Of a stretch of DNA of 64,000 nucleotides, positions 40,064 through 49,116 are shown piece by piece; position 1 is the stretch's first letter; the number at the start of each line of letters is the position of its first letter. Both the position numbers and the translations under genes were made by a program. This stretch comes from an uncultured Acetatifactor sp. Its GTDB lineage: Bacteria; Bacillota; Clostridia; Lachnospirales; Lachnospiraceae. The DNA lies in NCBI GenBank assembly GCA_944383825.1, contig CALWRA010000010.1, forward strand, positions 1 through 64,000. The letters are read 5' to 3'. The notes beneath the pieces were generated by a model. That model did no database searches. It was not told the DNA's origin and worked only from the letters and a program-made list of their open reading frames with translations.

Positions 40064-42694
40064 TTACTTGTTATTGAGCGCCGCCTGTGCCGCCGCCAAT
40101 CTTGCAATAGGCACACGGAACGGTGAACAGGACACATAGTTCAAACCGATTTTGTGGCAGAATTCCACAGAAGAAGGATCTCCGCCGTGCTCACCGCAGA
40201 TACCGCACTTTAATTCAGGGCGAGTCTTACGTCCCTTTTCAACCGCCATCTGTACAAGCTGTCCAACACCTGTCTGATCCAGTCTCGCAAAAGGATCGGA
40301 CTCATAAATTTTCGCCTGATAATACGCATCCAAGAACTTTCCTGCATCGTCACGGGAGAAACCAAATGTCATCTGCGTCAGATCATTGGTTCCAAAGGAG
40401 AAGAATTCTGCTTCCTCCGCAATGGCGTCTGCTGTAAGGGCCGCACGGGGAATTTCGATCATCGTTCCGATATGATACTGAATATCGGAATTTTTCTCTT
40501 TCTTCACCTGCTCTGCAGTTTCCACAACAATATCCTTTACAAACTTCAGCTCTTTCTTCTCTCCCACTAACGGAATCATAATCTCGGGAACAATGTCGTA
40601 TCCCTTCTCATTCTTCACCTCAATGGCCGCTTCCATAACGGCTCTGGTCTGCATCTTCGCAATTTCAGGATAAGTCACTGCCAGACGGCAACCTCTGTGT
40701 CCCATCATGGGGTTAAACTCATGGAGAGAATCACATTTTGCCTTTACCTCTGCGACAGTCAGCCCCATGTCCTTCGCCAGCGCTGCAATATCAGCGTCAT
40801 CGGTGGGAACAAACTCATGGAGAGGCGGATCCAGATAACGCACGGTCATGGGCTTTCCTTCCAAAGTCTCATACATAGCCTTGAAGTCAGCCTTCTGGAA
40901 CACAATCAGTTCATTTAATGCCGCCTCTCTCTGCTCAACAGTATCGGAAAGAATCATCTTACGGATCTTGGGAATTCTCTCCTCACCAAAGAACATATGC
41001 TCCGTACGGCACAGACCGATTCCCTCTGCGCCCAGTTTTACAGCGTTTGCTGTGTCATCCGGAGTATCCGCATTGGTGCGCACCTGAAGTTTTCTGAACT
41101 GATCCGCCCAAGCCATAATACGGCCAAAGTTGCCTCCTACGGATGCCTCTACCGTCTTAATGTCTCCCTTGTATATCTTACCGGTGCTTCCATCCAGGGA
41201 AATATAATCTCCTTCATGGAACTCATATCCGCCCAGTGAAAATACCTTTGCTTCCTCGTCAATCTTGATGTCGCCGCATCCGGATACACAGCAGGTTCCC
41301 ATACCACGGGCAACCACTGCCGCATGGGAGGTCATTCCGCCGCGAACCGTCAGAATTCCTTCAGCTGCATGCATGCCTTCAATATCCTCAGGAGAGGTCT
41401 CCAGACGAACCAAAATAACCCTCTCTCCTCTGCCGCCCTTGCCGGCAGCTTTTGCTTCCTCAGCAGTAAAATACACCTTACCTGCAGCCGCTCCGGGAGA
41501 CGCGGGAAGCGCAGAACCGATCACCTCGCCTGCTTTCAGTGCGTTCGCATCAAAGGTGGGGTGCAGAAGCTGATCCAAAGACTTCGCTTCAATACGGCAG
41601 ACAGCCTCCTCAGGAGTAATCATGCCTTCATCTACCAAATCACAGGCAATGTTGATTGCCGCAGCCGCTGTTCTTTTTCCGCTTCTTGTCTGCAGGAAAT
41701 ACAGCCTGCCCTCCTCAATGGTAAACTCCATATCCTGCATGTCACGGTAATGCTTTTCCAGCTTATCTGCCAGCTCCATAAACTGCTTATAGCAATCGGG
41801 AAGCTCCTTCTCCATCTGGCTGATATGCTGAGGCGTGCGCACACCTGCAACAACATCCTCGCCCTGAGCGTTAATCAAATATTCACCGAAAATACCCTTT
41901 GCGCCGGTTGCAGGATTACGGGTGAAGGCAACTCCCGTTCCGGAGGTCTCACCCTTATTTCCGAAAACCATACACTGTACATTTACTGCGGTACCCCAGT
42001 CGCCGGGAATATCATTCATACGTCTGTACACAATGGCGCGGGGATTGTCCCATGAACGGAATACGGCCTTCACGGCGCCCATAAGCTGTTCTCTGGGATC
42101 CTGAGGGAATTCCTCTCCATTCATGGCATCTTTATATACTGCTTTGAATTTATCAGCCAGAACCTTCAGGTCTTCTGCTGTCAAATCCGTATCAAAATGA
42201 ACGCCCTTTTCCTCTTTCATCTCATCGATGATTTTCTCAAAAAAGGACTTGGGAACCTCCATAACCACATCGGAATACATCTGAATAAAACGACGGTAGG
42301 AATCATATGCAAATCTGGGATTTCCCGTTTTTTTCGCAAATCCTTCCACTGCCACATCGTTCAGGCCAAGATTCAGGATAGTATCCATCATACCGGGCAT
42401 GGATGCTCTGGCGCCGGAACGGACCGAAACAAGCAGAGGATCTTCCGTGTCGCCGAATTTTTTACCCATCAGCTCTTCCAAATCAGCCAGACACTCGAAA
42501 ATCTGGTTCTTGATTTCATCGGAAATCTGCTTTCCGTTTTCGTAATAATCCGTGCAGGCCTCTGTGGTAACAGTAAAGCCCTGAGGGATCGGCAGGCCAA
42601 GATTGGTCATTTCCGCAAGATTAGCCCCTTTGCCGCCAAGAAGATTTCTCATGCCGGCATTTCCCTCTTTGAATTTGTAGACCCATTTTTTCAT
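40064..42694 (-). CDS. ppdK: Pyruvate, phosphate dikinase
   Basis: 876 residues, full length. It interconverts pyruvate + ATP + Pi with PEP + AMP + PPi. In anaerobes it serves glycolysis or gluconeogenesis with pyrophosphate saving. The N-terminal nucleotide domain has GGKGANLAEM and SVRSGARASMPGMMDTILNL. The swivelling phospho-His domain has TVRGGMTSHAAVVARGMG. The C-terminal PEP/pyruvate barrel has GLCRTEHMF, DPPLHEF, GTMIEIPRA, FSFGTNDLTQM and the catalytic Cys loop CGICGEHGGDP. GGGAG precedes the start. Single-gene transcript with its own promoter and terminator. Confidence 0.97.
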   Translation of the reverse strand: MKKWVYKFKEGNAGMRNLLGGKGANLAEMTNLGLPIPQGFTVTTEACTDYYENGKQISDEIKNQIFECLADLEELMGKKFGDTEDPLLVSVRSGARASMPGMMDTILNLGLNDVAVEGFAKKTGNPRFAYDSYRRFIQMYSDVVMEVPKSFFEKIIDEMKEEKGVHFDTDLTAEDLKVLADKFKAVYKDAMNGEEFPQDPREQLMGAVKAVFRSWDNPRAIVYRRMNDIPGDWGTAVNVQCMVFGNKGETSGTGVAFTRNPATGAKGIFGEYLINAQGEDVVAGVRTPQHISQMEKELPDCYKQFMELADKLEKHYRDMQDMEFTIEEGRLYFLQTRSGKRTAAAAINIACDLVDEGMITPEEAVCRIEAKSLDQLLHPTFDANALKAGEVIGSALPASPGAAAGKVYFTAEEAKAAGKGGRGERVILVRLETSPEDIEGMHAAEGILTVRGGMTSHAAVVARGMGTCCVSGCGDIKIDEEAKVFSLGGYEFHEGDYISLDGSTGKIYKGDIKTVEASVGGNFGRIMAWADQFRKLQVRTNADTPDDTANAVKLGAEGIGLCRTEHMFFGEERIPKIRKMILSDTVEQREAALNELIVFQKADFKAMYETLEGKPMTVRYLDPPLHEFVPTDDADIAALAKDMGLTVAEVKAKCDSLHEFNPMMGHRGCRLAVTYPEIAKMQTRAVMEAAIEVKNEKGYDIVPEIMIPLVGEKKELKFVKDIVVETAEQVKKEKNSDIQYHIGTMIEIPRAALTADAIAEEAEFFSFGTNDLTQMTFGFSRDDAGKFLDAYYQAKIYESDPFARLDQTGVGQLVQMAVEKGRKTRPELKCGICGEHGGDPSSVEFCHKIGLNYVSCSPFRVPIARLAAAQAALNNK

Positions 42695-42749
42695 GCTTTT
42701 TTGTCTCCCTTTTTAATTAGTAACCTAACCTAAGTTTAAGTACTTGGAT

Positions 42750-42778
42750 ATTGTAACAATCTGCCAATGGAATATCAA
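42750..42778 (-). promoter_or_regulatory. Promoter for ppdK
   Basis: On the minus strand TTGATA (42778-42773), a 17-base spacer and TACAAT (42755-42750). Transcription would start near 42743, about 50 bases before the ppdK ATG. Confidence 0.65.
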
Positions 42779-42877
42779 GACGAATTTGACAATTTTTTGA
42801 CACACCAAAAATTTTCGTCTATTTTGTACAAATTTTTAGTTTTTAATATGTCAATTTAGTATAGTACTATCTTGCTA

Positions 42878-42923
42878 TGTAAACACTTACGCTTGTGAGT
42901 TCACACAAATGTAAGCATTTACA
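42878..42923. promoter_or_regulatory. Hairpin with two cre-like half sequences
   Basis: tgtaaacacttac (42878-42890) and gtaagcatttaca (42911-42923) form an imperfect stem around ttgtga/tcacaa, directly after the glycerophosphodiesterase stop. TGTAAGCATTTACA at 42910-42923 matches the CcpA cre consensus TGWAANCGNTNWCA at all but one position; TGTAAACACTTACG at 42878-42891 at all but two. It may be a terminator, a pair of CcpA sites about 100-145 bases upstream of the ppdK -35, or both. Confidence 0.4.
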
Positions 42924-42925
42924 TT

Positions 42926-43795
42926 TTAAAAAGAAGCACCATTGAGTGCATTTCTGGCGCCACAATCCGTTTTCGGAAGGAAGCTGTCAAAAATGAAAAT
43001 ATCAAAATTTCTTCTTGCTCTTTGAAGCTCCTCCTCACTTTTTACAGTCCATGCTGCAGCCGTAGCCTTGTACAATTCATGGCACAGTCTCCTTGACAGT
43101 ATATTCGGATATTTATGATTATATGCGATAAAATCAGGTTTTCCCAGCCAGTTGAAGCACAGATTCTGGAGCAGGAAATAAAGAACGCCCGAATATTCTC
43201 CTTCTCTGAGAAATCCATCGGAAAGCTGTCCCCTCACAATATCCTTTCTGTTTCTGCGGTACCACAAGACTCCCAGGGGATGAAAGGATTCCATGCAATA
43301 CTTTCCCTGATATGCCGAAAGCAGCCTGTCCGCCTCCCTGCAAAGGGACAAATCAAAACGCTCAATCTTAAATTCCACAATCAGAGGAACTCTTCCGTTC
43401 ACCATTTTCAGCACATCCTCCAGCCGTGGAATGTACTCGCCGGACCCACACAGGCTAAACCGGCTCAGTTCCTCCCATGTGTAGTCGCTTACCTTCCCCG
43501 GACAGCCACAGATTCTTTTCAGGGTAAAATCGTGAAACACCACCGGCACCCTGTCTCTGGACAGCTGGATGTCCAATTCGATTCCAAATCCCGCTTCCAC
43601 TGCTTTCTCAAAAGCCCTCATGGAGTTTTCCGGGGCGTCGGATTTGTTGTCGTGAAGACCTCTGTGAGCATACAGCCACTGTTTGAAATAATCCGTATCC
43701 GGCCTGCCCGGCATTCTGGGCATAATCATCAAAAAATAAAGAAGAGTTCCAAGCAGCAGAGCCCCAAGAAAAACCGTAATTCCTATAATGTACAT
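42926..43795 (-). CDS. Membrane-anchored glycerophosphodiester phosphodiesterase
   Basis: 289 residues. One N-terminal transmembrane helix (about 3-25), then a GDPD barrel: YAHRGLHDNKSDAPENSMRA with the catalytic His-Arg and the Glu/Asn of the ENS motif, FGIELDIQLSRD (metal ligands Glu, Asp), VVFHDFTLKRI (second His), and VEFKIER. It hydrolyses glycerophosphodiesters from lipids or teichoic acids to glycerol 3-phosphate and an alcohol. The leader shares a 32-base repeat with ispA. The MFS gene upstream is on the same strand, 76 bases away. Confidence 0.9.
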   Translation of the reverse strand: MYIIGITVFLGALLLGTLLYFLMIMPRMPGRPDTDYFKQWLYAHRGLHDNKSDAPENSMRAFEKAVEAGFGIELDIQLSRDRVPVVFHDFTLKRICGCPGKVSDYTWEELSRFSLCGSGEYIPRLEDVLKMVNGRVPLIVEFKIERFDLSLCREADRLLSAYQGKYCMESFHPLGVLWYRRNRKDIVRGQLSDGFLREGEYSGVLYFLLQNLCFNWLGKPDFIAYNHKYPNILSRRLCHELYKATAAAWTVKSEEELQRARRNFDIFIFDSFLPKTDCGARNALNGASF

Positions 43796-43800
43796 TCCTA

Positions 43801-43832
43801 CACCCCTTATCCGTTTCGTTGGACGTCCATTT
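43801..43832 (-). repeat. Leader repeat, copy B (before the glycerophosphodiesterase)
   Basis: Identical at 27 of 32 positions to 21446-21477 before ispA, in the same orientation and 5 bases from the start codon. In this copy tggacgtcca is a perfect palindrome. The shared part contains the ribosome site TAAGGGGTG. Confidence 0.55.
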
Positions 43833-43871
43833 CATTATGCTTCGGCCGTTTCCATATTTTAAGCCTGGAAA

Positions 43872-45182
43872 TTAGTCTTCAACATCAAAATTTTCCAGAA
43901 CACTCTTCTTTCGCTCAGGCCTCACATCTCCGTGCCGCACCTGCGTCATTGTCACAAAAGCCATTAGAGAGAAAACAAAAGCGTAAGGAAACAGCGTCCC
44001 ATATGACACATTTTCCAGCAAAAATCCGGAGAGGACAGGCGTTATGATCTGAGCTGTCATGGAAAAGGTATAATAGGTTCCGGTAAATTTACCGATGTGT
44101 CCTCCCTTCCCCATCTCCACAACCATAGGGTAAGAATTTACGTTGATTGCCGCCCAGGCCACGCCGATCAAGGCAAAAGCCACATTGATCAGAGGGTGAT
44201 ACCGCACCGCAAAAACAGCGCTGGCATAGCAGGCGGCCATAAGAAGCACGCCGCCCATAATGGTTTTTTTCCGCCCAAGTCTTGCCGATAAATTTCCAAT
44301 AGGAATATAGCTCAAAATAGCAGCCACCGTTGCCACCATCAGACAGTCTGCAAAGCTGCCTCCCTCCATTCCCCAGACAACTCTGGTATATCTGGAAAAC
44401 GCCGTTGTAACTGCATTATATGCCGTAAACCAGAGGAAAACTGAGACCAGCATAAATATCATGCTGTGCTTCACCGCAGAAGGAAGCGCCTCTTTTGGTG
44501 CCTCCCCTCCGTGATCCAGATGGACTTCTATTCCTTCTTTATCTTTACCGCCTTCTCCCTTCTCAGCAAGCAGCGCTGCTCTCAGCCTGTTTTCCCGGAC
44601 AGTGACAAGCAGGATTCCCACTGCCAGCGCCATAAGGGCAGCTATGCTGATAAACAGAGGAAAATAATCAGGTCTCTCGCCCTCCCCCACCAAAAATCTG
44701 ATCATAATCAAAGCGTAGACGCCGCCAATGGCACCCATCAGATTGATCACCGCATTGGCCCTGCTTCTTAAGTGACTGGGAGTCAGGTCAGGCATCAGGG
44801 CAACGGCCGGAGAACGGTAAAGCCCCATGGCCAGCAAAGCTCCAAACAACGCGCCCATAAAAAGCGGTAAGTTCCCGTTTCTGTCTGCCGCCGGCAAAAG
44901 CATCATAAAAATTATGGCAAGAACGGTTCCACACAAAATAAAAGGCGTCCTCTTTCCCAGGCCGGTCTCCACCTTATCGGAAAAAGAACCGAATACCGGA
45001 AGCAGAATCAGCGCCAATACATTGTCAAGAGCCATAAGCGTCCCCGTAGCCGTTTCTCCCAGCCCAAAGGAATTCTGAAGCATTAAGGGAATCATATTGT
45101 CATACATCTGCCAGAAAGCGCAGATGCTTAAAAATGCCATTCCTATGAAAAATGTTCTTCTGTAATTTAATTTCGTCCGCAT
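43872..45182 (-). CDS. MFS transporter, SLC45-like
   Basis: 436 residues with 12 predicted transmembrane segments. DKVETGLGKRTPFILCGT between helices two and three and the SPAVALMPDLTPSHLRSRAN loop are typical of the SLC45/glycoside-type MFS group. The central cytoplasmic loop (about 215-245) is charged. LSARLGRKKTIMGG is the second-half MFS A-like motif. Sugar or glycoside uptake by proton symport is likely; substrate unknown. AAAGGAGG site. It has its own promoter with an operator-like dyad. Confidence 0.85.
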   Translation of the reverse strand: MRTKLNYRRTFFIGMAFLSICAFWQMYDNMIPLMLQNSFGLGETATGTLMALDNVLALILLPVFGSFSDKVETGLGKRTPFILCGTVLAIIFMMLLPAADRNGNLPLFMGALFGALLAMGLYRSPAVALMPDLTPSHLRSRANAVINLMGAIGGVYALIMIRFLVGEGERPDYFPLFISIAALMALAVGILLVTVRENRLRAALLAEKGEGGKDKEGIEVHLDHGGEAPKEALPSAVKHSMIFMLVSVFLWFTAYNAVTTAFSRYTRVVWGMEGGSFADCLMVATVAAILSYIPIGNLSARLGRKKTIMGGVLLMAACYASAVFAVRYHPLINVAFALIGVAWAAINVNSYPMVVEMGKGGHIGKFTGTYYTFSMTAQIITPVLSGFLLENVSYGTLFPYAFVFSLMAFVTMTQVRHGDVRPERKKSVLENFDVED

Positions 45183-45195
45183 AAAGCCTCCTTTG

Positions 45196-45234
45196 GAATT
45201 AATTTATTTTAATTCAATTCTTCGATAATGTCAA
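45196..45234 (-). promoter_or_regulatory. Promoter and dyad of the MFS gene
   Basis: On the minus strand TTGACA (45234-45229), a 17-base spacer and TAAAAT (45211-45206). A 7-bp dyad gaattaa/ttaattc (45196-45202 with 45209-45215) overlaps the -10 and the start point, so the gene may be repressed by a local or global regulator. Confidence 0.7.
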
Positions 45235-45292
45235 CGCTGTGCACAATCTCCGACCCAGCCCTGGGAAATCCCTTTAAATTTGCGCATTTTAC

Positions 45293-45320
45293 TTGCATTT
45301 TCCGGCTATTTCTGTAAAAT
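45293..45320 (+). promoter_or_regulatory. Promoter for the ABC-F gene
   Basis: TTGCAT at 45293-45298, a 16-base spacer and TAAAAT at 45315-45320. This predicts a start near 45327 and a leader of about 64 bases. Confidence 0.5.
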
Positions 45321-45390
45321 AGGAAACGGTGGGTTTTTTATGCCCCGCAGACATTCTTCAATATATGAAAATAAGGAAAGGTTTGAAAAA

Positions 45391-47028
45391 ATGATCAGTG
45401 CAAACAATGTAACGTTGCGAATCGGCAAAAAAGCGTTATTTGAGGACGTAAATATCAAGTTTACAGAGGGAAACTGCTACGGATTAATCGGTGCCAACGG
45501 CGCCGGCAAATCCACCTTTTTAAAAATTCTATCCGGTCAGCTTGAAACCACACGGGGAGACGTTTCTATCACCCCCGGTCAGCGTCTGTCCGTGCTGGAG
45601 CAGGATCACTTCAAATATGACGATCAGGCGGTCATGGACACCGTTATCATGGGCAACCAGCGGCTCTATCAGATTATGAAAGAAAAAGAAGCCATCTATG
45701 CAAAAGAGGATTTCAGCGATGAGGACGGTATACGGGCCAGCGAGCTGGAGGCGGAATTTGCGGAGATGGACGGCTGGGAGGCGGAGTCAAACGCCGCCAT
45801 GTTATTAAACGGTCTGGGAGTAGACACCGAATATCATTATTCCATAATGAAGGATCTTGACGGCAGCCTGAAAGTCAAGGTGCTTCTGGCCAAGGCTCTT
45901 TTCGGCAACCCCGACATTCTGCTTTTGGATGAGCCCACCAACCATCTGGATCTGGATGCCATTGCATGGCTGGAGGATTTTCTCATTGATTTTGAAAACA
46001 CTGTGATTGTAGTTTCCCATGACCGTTATTTCCTCAATAAGGTCTGCACGCATATCGCGGATATCGATTACGGCAAAATTCAGCTTTACGCAGGCAACTA
46101 CGATTTCTGGTATGAATCCAGTCAGCTTCTTATCCGCCAGATGAAGGAGGCCAATAAGAAAAAGGAAGAGAAAATCAAGGAGCTGCAGGAATTTATTTCC
46201 CGTTTCTCTGCCAACGCTTCCAAGTCCAAGCAGGCCACCTCAAGAAAACGCGCTCTGGAAAAAATCCAGCTGGACGAAATACGTCCCTCCAGCAGAAAAT
46301 ATCCCTACATTGATTTCAGACCGGACCGCGAAATTGGCAACGAGGTACTGACGGTCGAGCATTTATCAAAAACCATCGGCGGGGAAAAGGTACTGGATGA
46401 TCTCTCCTTTATTGTAGGACACGACGACAAGATTGCTTTTGTGGGGAGCAACGAGCTTGCCAAGACCACATTATTCCAGATTTTGGCCGGTGAAATGGAA
46501 CCGGATGAGGGAAGTTATAAGTGGGGCGTCACCACTTCTCAGGCATATTTTCCCAAGGACAGCACTGCTGAATTTGACAACGACCTGACCATCGCAGACT
46601 GGCTTACAGGCTACTCCCCCGTCAAGGACGCCACCTATGTGAGAGGCTTTCTTGGACGTATGCTCTTTGCAGGTGAGGATGGCGTGAAAAAAGTACGGGT
46701 GCTTTCCGGAGGGGAAAAGGTACGCTGTCTTTTGTCCAAGATGATGATCAGCGGGGCAAACTGTCTGATTTTAGACGAGCCCACCAATCATCTGGACATG
46801 GAGTCCATTACCGCTCTGAACAACGGACTGATTAAGTTTCCGGGCGTAGCTCTCTTCTCCTGCCACGACCATCAATTTGTGCAAACTACGGCTAACCGCA
46901 TTATGGAGCTGCTTCCCGGCGGAGGGCTAATTGATAAAATTACCACCTACGACGAATATCTGGCTAACGACGAGATGGCCAGAAAACGCACTGTTTTCAC
47001 AGCCAACAAAGAAGACGACGAGGATTGA
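45391..47028 (+). CDS. ABC-F family ATPase (YbiT-like)
   Basis: 545 residues from the ATG at 45391. AAGGAAAGG lies upstream, and domain one begins at once (MISANNVTLRIGKKALFEDV). Soluble protein with two ATPase domains and no membrane part, which acts on the ribosome. NBD1 has Walker A GANGAGKST at 34-42 and DEPTNHLDLDAIAWLEDF, but its signature is DLDGSLKVKVLLAK instead of LSGGQ. NBD2 has a weak Walker A (VGSNELAKTTLFQ), a normal LSGGEKVRCLLSK and DEPTNHLDMES. These deviations recur in YbiT-type proteins. Translation factor or antibiotic target-protection roles are possible. Confidence 0.9.
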   Translation: MISANNVTLRIGKKALFEDVNIKFTEGNCYGLIGANGAGKSTFLKILSGQLETTRGDVSITPGQRLSVLEQDHFKYDDQAVMDTVIMGNQRLYQIMKEKEAIYAKEDFSDEDGIRASELEAEFAEMDGWEAESNAAMLLNGLGVDTEYHYSIMKDLDGSLKVKVLLAKALFGNPDILLLDEPTNHLDLDAIAWLEDFLIDFENTVIVVSHDRYFLNKVCTHIADIDYGKIQLYAGNYDFWYESSQLLIRQMKEANKKKEEKIKELQEFISRFSANASKSKQATSRKRALEKIQLDEIRPSSRKYPYIDFRPDREIGNEVLTVEHLSKTIGGEKVLDDLSFIVGHDDKIAFVGSNELAKTTLFQILAGEMEPDEGSYKWGVTTSQAYFPKDSTAEFDNDLTIADWLTGYSPVKDATYVRGFLGRMLFAGEDGVKKVRVLSGGEKVRCLLSKMMISGANCLILDEPTNHLDMESITALNNGLIKFPGVALFSCHDHQFVQTTANRIMELLPGGGLIDKITTYDEYLANDEMARKRTVFTANKEDDED

Positions 47029-47033
47029 GGATT

Positions 47034-48740
47034 ATGACTTACTCTCATGTTCACAAACCGGCGGCCATTGATCTGCATGTCCATTCCAACCGCTCCGACG
47101 GCACTTATTCCCCCCGCCAGCTGGTGGATTATGCCATGGAAAAAGGTCTGAGAGCCTTTGCTTTGACAGATCATGACACTGTGGACGGGCTGGATGAGGC
47201 GGTACGCTATGCCCACAGTCTGAAAGACAATCCTTCCGTCCCCGAGGTTATTCCGGGAATTGAATTATCCACCCAATACCAGGGACAGGATATTCATATT
47301 GTAGGACTTTATATTGATTACAAAAACCCTGAATTTCTGCACTGGCTCAAACGCTTTACAGAATCCAGAACCTTGCGTAATCATAAAATGTGCGCTCTTC
47401 TGAAGGAGGCCGGCGTTGAGATCTCCTATGATGAACTTCTGAAGGAATTTCCGGACGCCGTAATCACTCGGGCCCACTATGCAAAATATCTGCTTCGTCG
47501 GGGCTATGTAAAGAGCATTAAAGAAGCCTTTGATCGCTATGTAGGAGATCACTGTCCCTGCTTTGTGCCCAGGGAAAAGGTAACGCCCGAAGAGGCGGTG
47601 GAGCTGATACTGAAGGCGGACGGCATCCCTGTGCTGGCCCACCCTGCCCTGTATCATATGAGCGATTCCCGAATGGTGGAACTGATTTCTCTCCTGAAAG
47701 AAAAGGGCCTTATGGGAATAGAGGCTGTCTACAGTACCTATCATGCAGGAGAAGAGCGTTTTTTCCGCGCTCTTGCCCGCAAGTACCATCTTCTCGTCAG
47801 CGGCGGCTCCGATTTCCACGGCCCCAACAAGCCGGGTCTGGATCTGGGCACAGGTTACGGAAGGCTCTTCGTCTCCGAAGAGCTTTTGACACTGATTCGC
47901 CAGAGCCGAAAGAATCTTCTTTTCACGGATTTAGACGGTACTCTTCTTTTAAAGGACAGTACAGTTTCTGATGCCATGAAGCAAGCCCTGGAACGCATGA
48001 CCCAGGCAGGACACCGTTTGATTCTCACTTCAGGCCGTCCTCTGCCCAGTATCCTCGAAGTGTGCGGACGGATAGGCCTTACGGAAAATCGGCCTTCTCC
48101 ATTTCCCAATATGATGATTATAGCCAATAACGGAGCTCTGATCTACGATTGCAGTCTCCAGGCTCCCATCCTGGAACACCGCATTGCCCCTGAGGATATT
48201 GCCTTCCTGGAAGAGAAAGCCCGTCAGGCCGGTCTTCATATGCACGGTTATTCGGAGTCGGAAATCATCTGTACTCTGGAAAAGGAAAATGCGGAGCTTC
48301 AGTTTTACAGGCAGCGCATCCATATGCCTGTAAAATATGTGCCCAATCTGGCCACGGCTCTTCCCCACGGCAGTTATAAGCTTCAGGTCATTCATCTGAC
48401 GGATCATGAGGCTCTGGAACAATTTCGTTCAAGCCTGCTTTCCTGCTGCGAAGGCCGCCTTCAATTCATCTTTTCCAATGATAAGTATCTGGAAATCCTG
48501 CCTGCTTCGGCCGGAAAAGGAAACGCCCTTCGCTTTGTGACGGATTATCTGCCCGCTCCCCGCTCCCATACCTTCGCAGCGGGAGACGCGGAAAATGATA
48601 TTTCCATGCTTCAGGCCGCCCATGTAGGCATTGCCATGCGCAACGCCTCCTTGGAGGTAAAAAAAGCCGCCCGGCTTATCACACGGGCGGACAATGATCA
48701 TGACGGACTTCTGGAAGTTCTCAATCAGTATTTTGTTTAA
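47034..48740 (+). CDS. PHP-domain phosphoesterase fused to Cof-type HAD phosphatase
   Basis: 568 residues from the ATG at 47034; GAGG lies 3-6 bases before it, just past the ABC-F stop. Residues 10-290 are a PHP phosphoesterase: DLHVHSNRSDGTYSP, FALTDHDTVDG, GIELST, ITRAHYAKYL, VLAHPALYH and SGGSDFHG give the metal ligands. This resembles YciV/RNase AM-type nucleotide phosphatases. From about 297 a Cof-type HAD domain has FTDLDGTLLLKD, LTSGRPLP, a cap region and AAGDAENDISML. Two unrelated phosphatases in one chain; substrates unknown, with nucleotides or 3',5'-bisphosphates possible for the PHP half. Confidence 0.88.
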   Translation: MTYSHVHKPAAIDLHVHSNRSDGTYSPRQLVDYAMEKGLRAFALTDHDTVDGLDEAVRYAHSLKDNPSVPEVIPGIELSTQYQGQDIHIVGLYIDYKNPEFLHWLKRFTESRTLRNHKMCALLKEAGVEISYDELLKEFPDAVITRAHYAKYLLRRGYVKSIKEAFDRYVGDHCPCFVPREKVTPEEAVELILKADGIPVLAHPALYHMSDSRMVELISLLKEKGLMGIEAVYSTYHAGEERFFRALARKYHLLVSGGSDFHGPNKPGLDLGTGYGRLFVSEELLTLIRQSRKNLLFTDLDGTLLLKDSTVSDAMKQALERMTQAGHRLILTSGRPLPSILEVCGRIGLTENRPSPFPNMMIIANNGALIYDCSLQAPILEHRIAPEDIAFLEEKARQAGLHMHGYSESEIICTLEKENAELQFYRQRIHMPVKYVPNLATALPHGSYKLQVIHLTDHEALEQFRSSLLSCCEGRLQFIFSNDKYLEILPASAGKGNALRFVTDYLPAPRSHTFAAGDAENDISMLQAAHVGIAMRNASLEVKKAARLITRADNDHDGLLEVLNQYFV

Positions 48741-48810
48741 GCTCAATATTAAACGGAAAATATTCAGGAACATTTCACCGGCCAGAGGCCGCTGCCAAAG
48801 GAGCCGACAG

Positions 48811-49074
48811 CTATCCCTCCACAATCAGGTAGCGGCCATCGCCTACATCAAAAACTTCGCATGCCTCCAGAATTTCTTCAGGAGAAGCGCCCTCCATGTC
48901 TATCCCCTCTTCCTCAAAGTAAGCGGCCACCTCCTCCGGGGAATCCGCCACTACGGCCATACAATCCTCAAGAAAGCTCTCCGCCTCTTCCAGGGTTTCA
49001 GCCACTCTTTCCGGAAACAGCTGAAGCTGATTTTTCAGAAAACACTTCAATACCACATCGTCAAACTCGTGCAT
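48811..49074 (-). CDS. Conserved small acidic protein of unknown function
   Basis: 87 residues from the ATG at 49074 with AAGGAG 9 bases upstream; a TTG two codons earlier is less likely. Strongly acidic and helical (ETLEEAESFLEDCMAVVADS, EEEGIDMEGASPEEILEACE), ending in DVGDGRYLIVEG. No domain is recognised. It follows the HAD phosphatase gene by about 40 bases and may be its co-transcribed partner. Confidence 0.75.
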   Translation of the reverse strand: MHEFDDVVLKCFLKNQLQLFPERVAETLEEAESFLEDCMAVVADSPEEVAAYFEEEGIDMEGASPEEILEACEVFDVGDGRYLIVEG

Positions 49075-49116
49075 ATGCAATTCTCCTTTTATTGTTTTCC
49101 CAGCATTTTATAACTG

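Noticed and set aside
48694..49113. 139-codon plus-strand frame after the PHP-HAD gene
   Set aside because: It overlaps the small acidic minus-strand gene, which has a good ribosome site and plausible composition.
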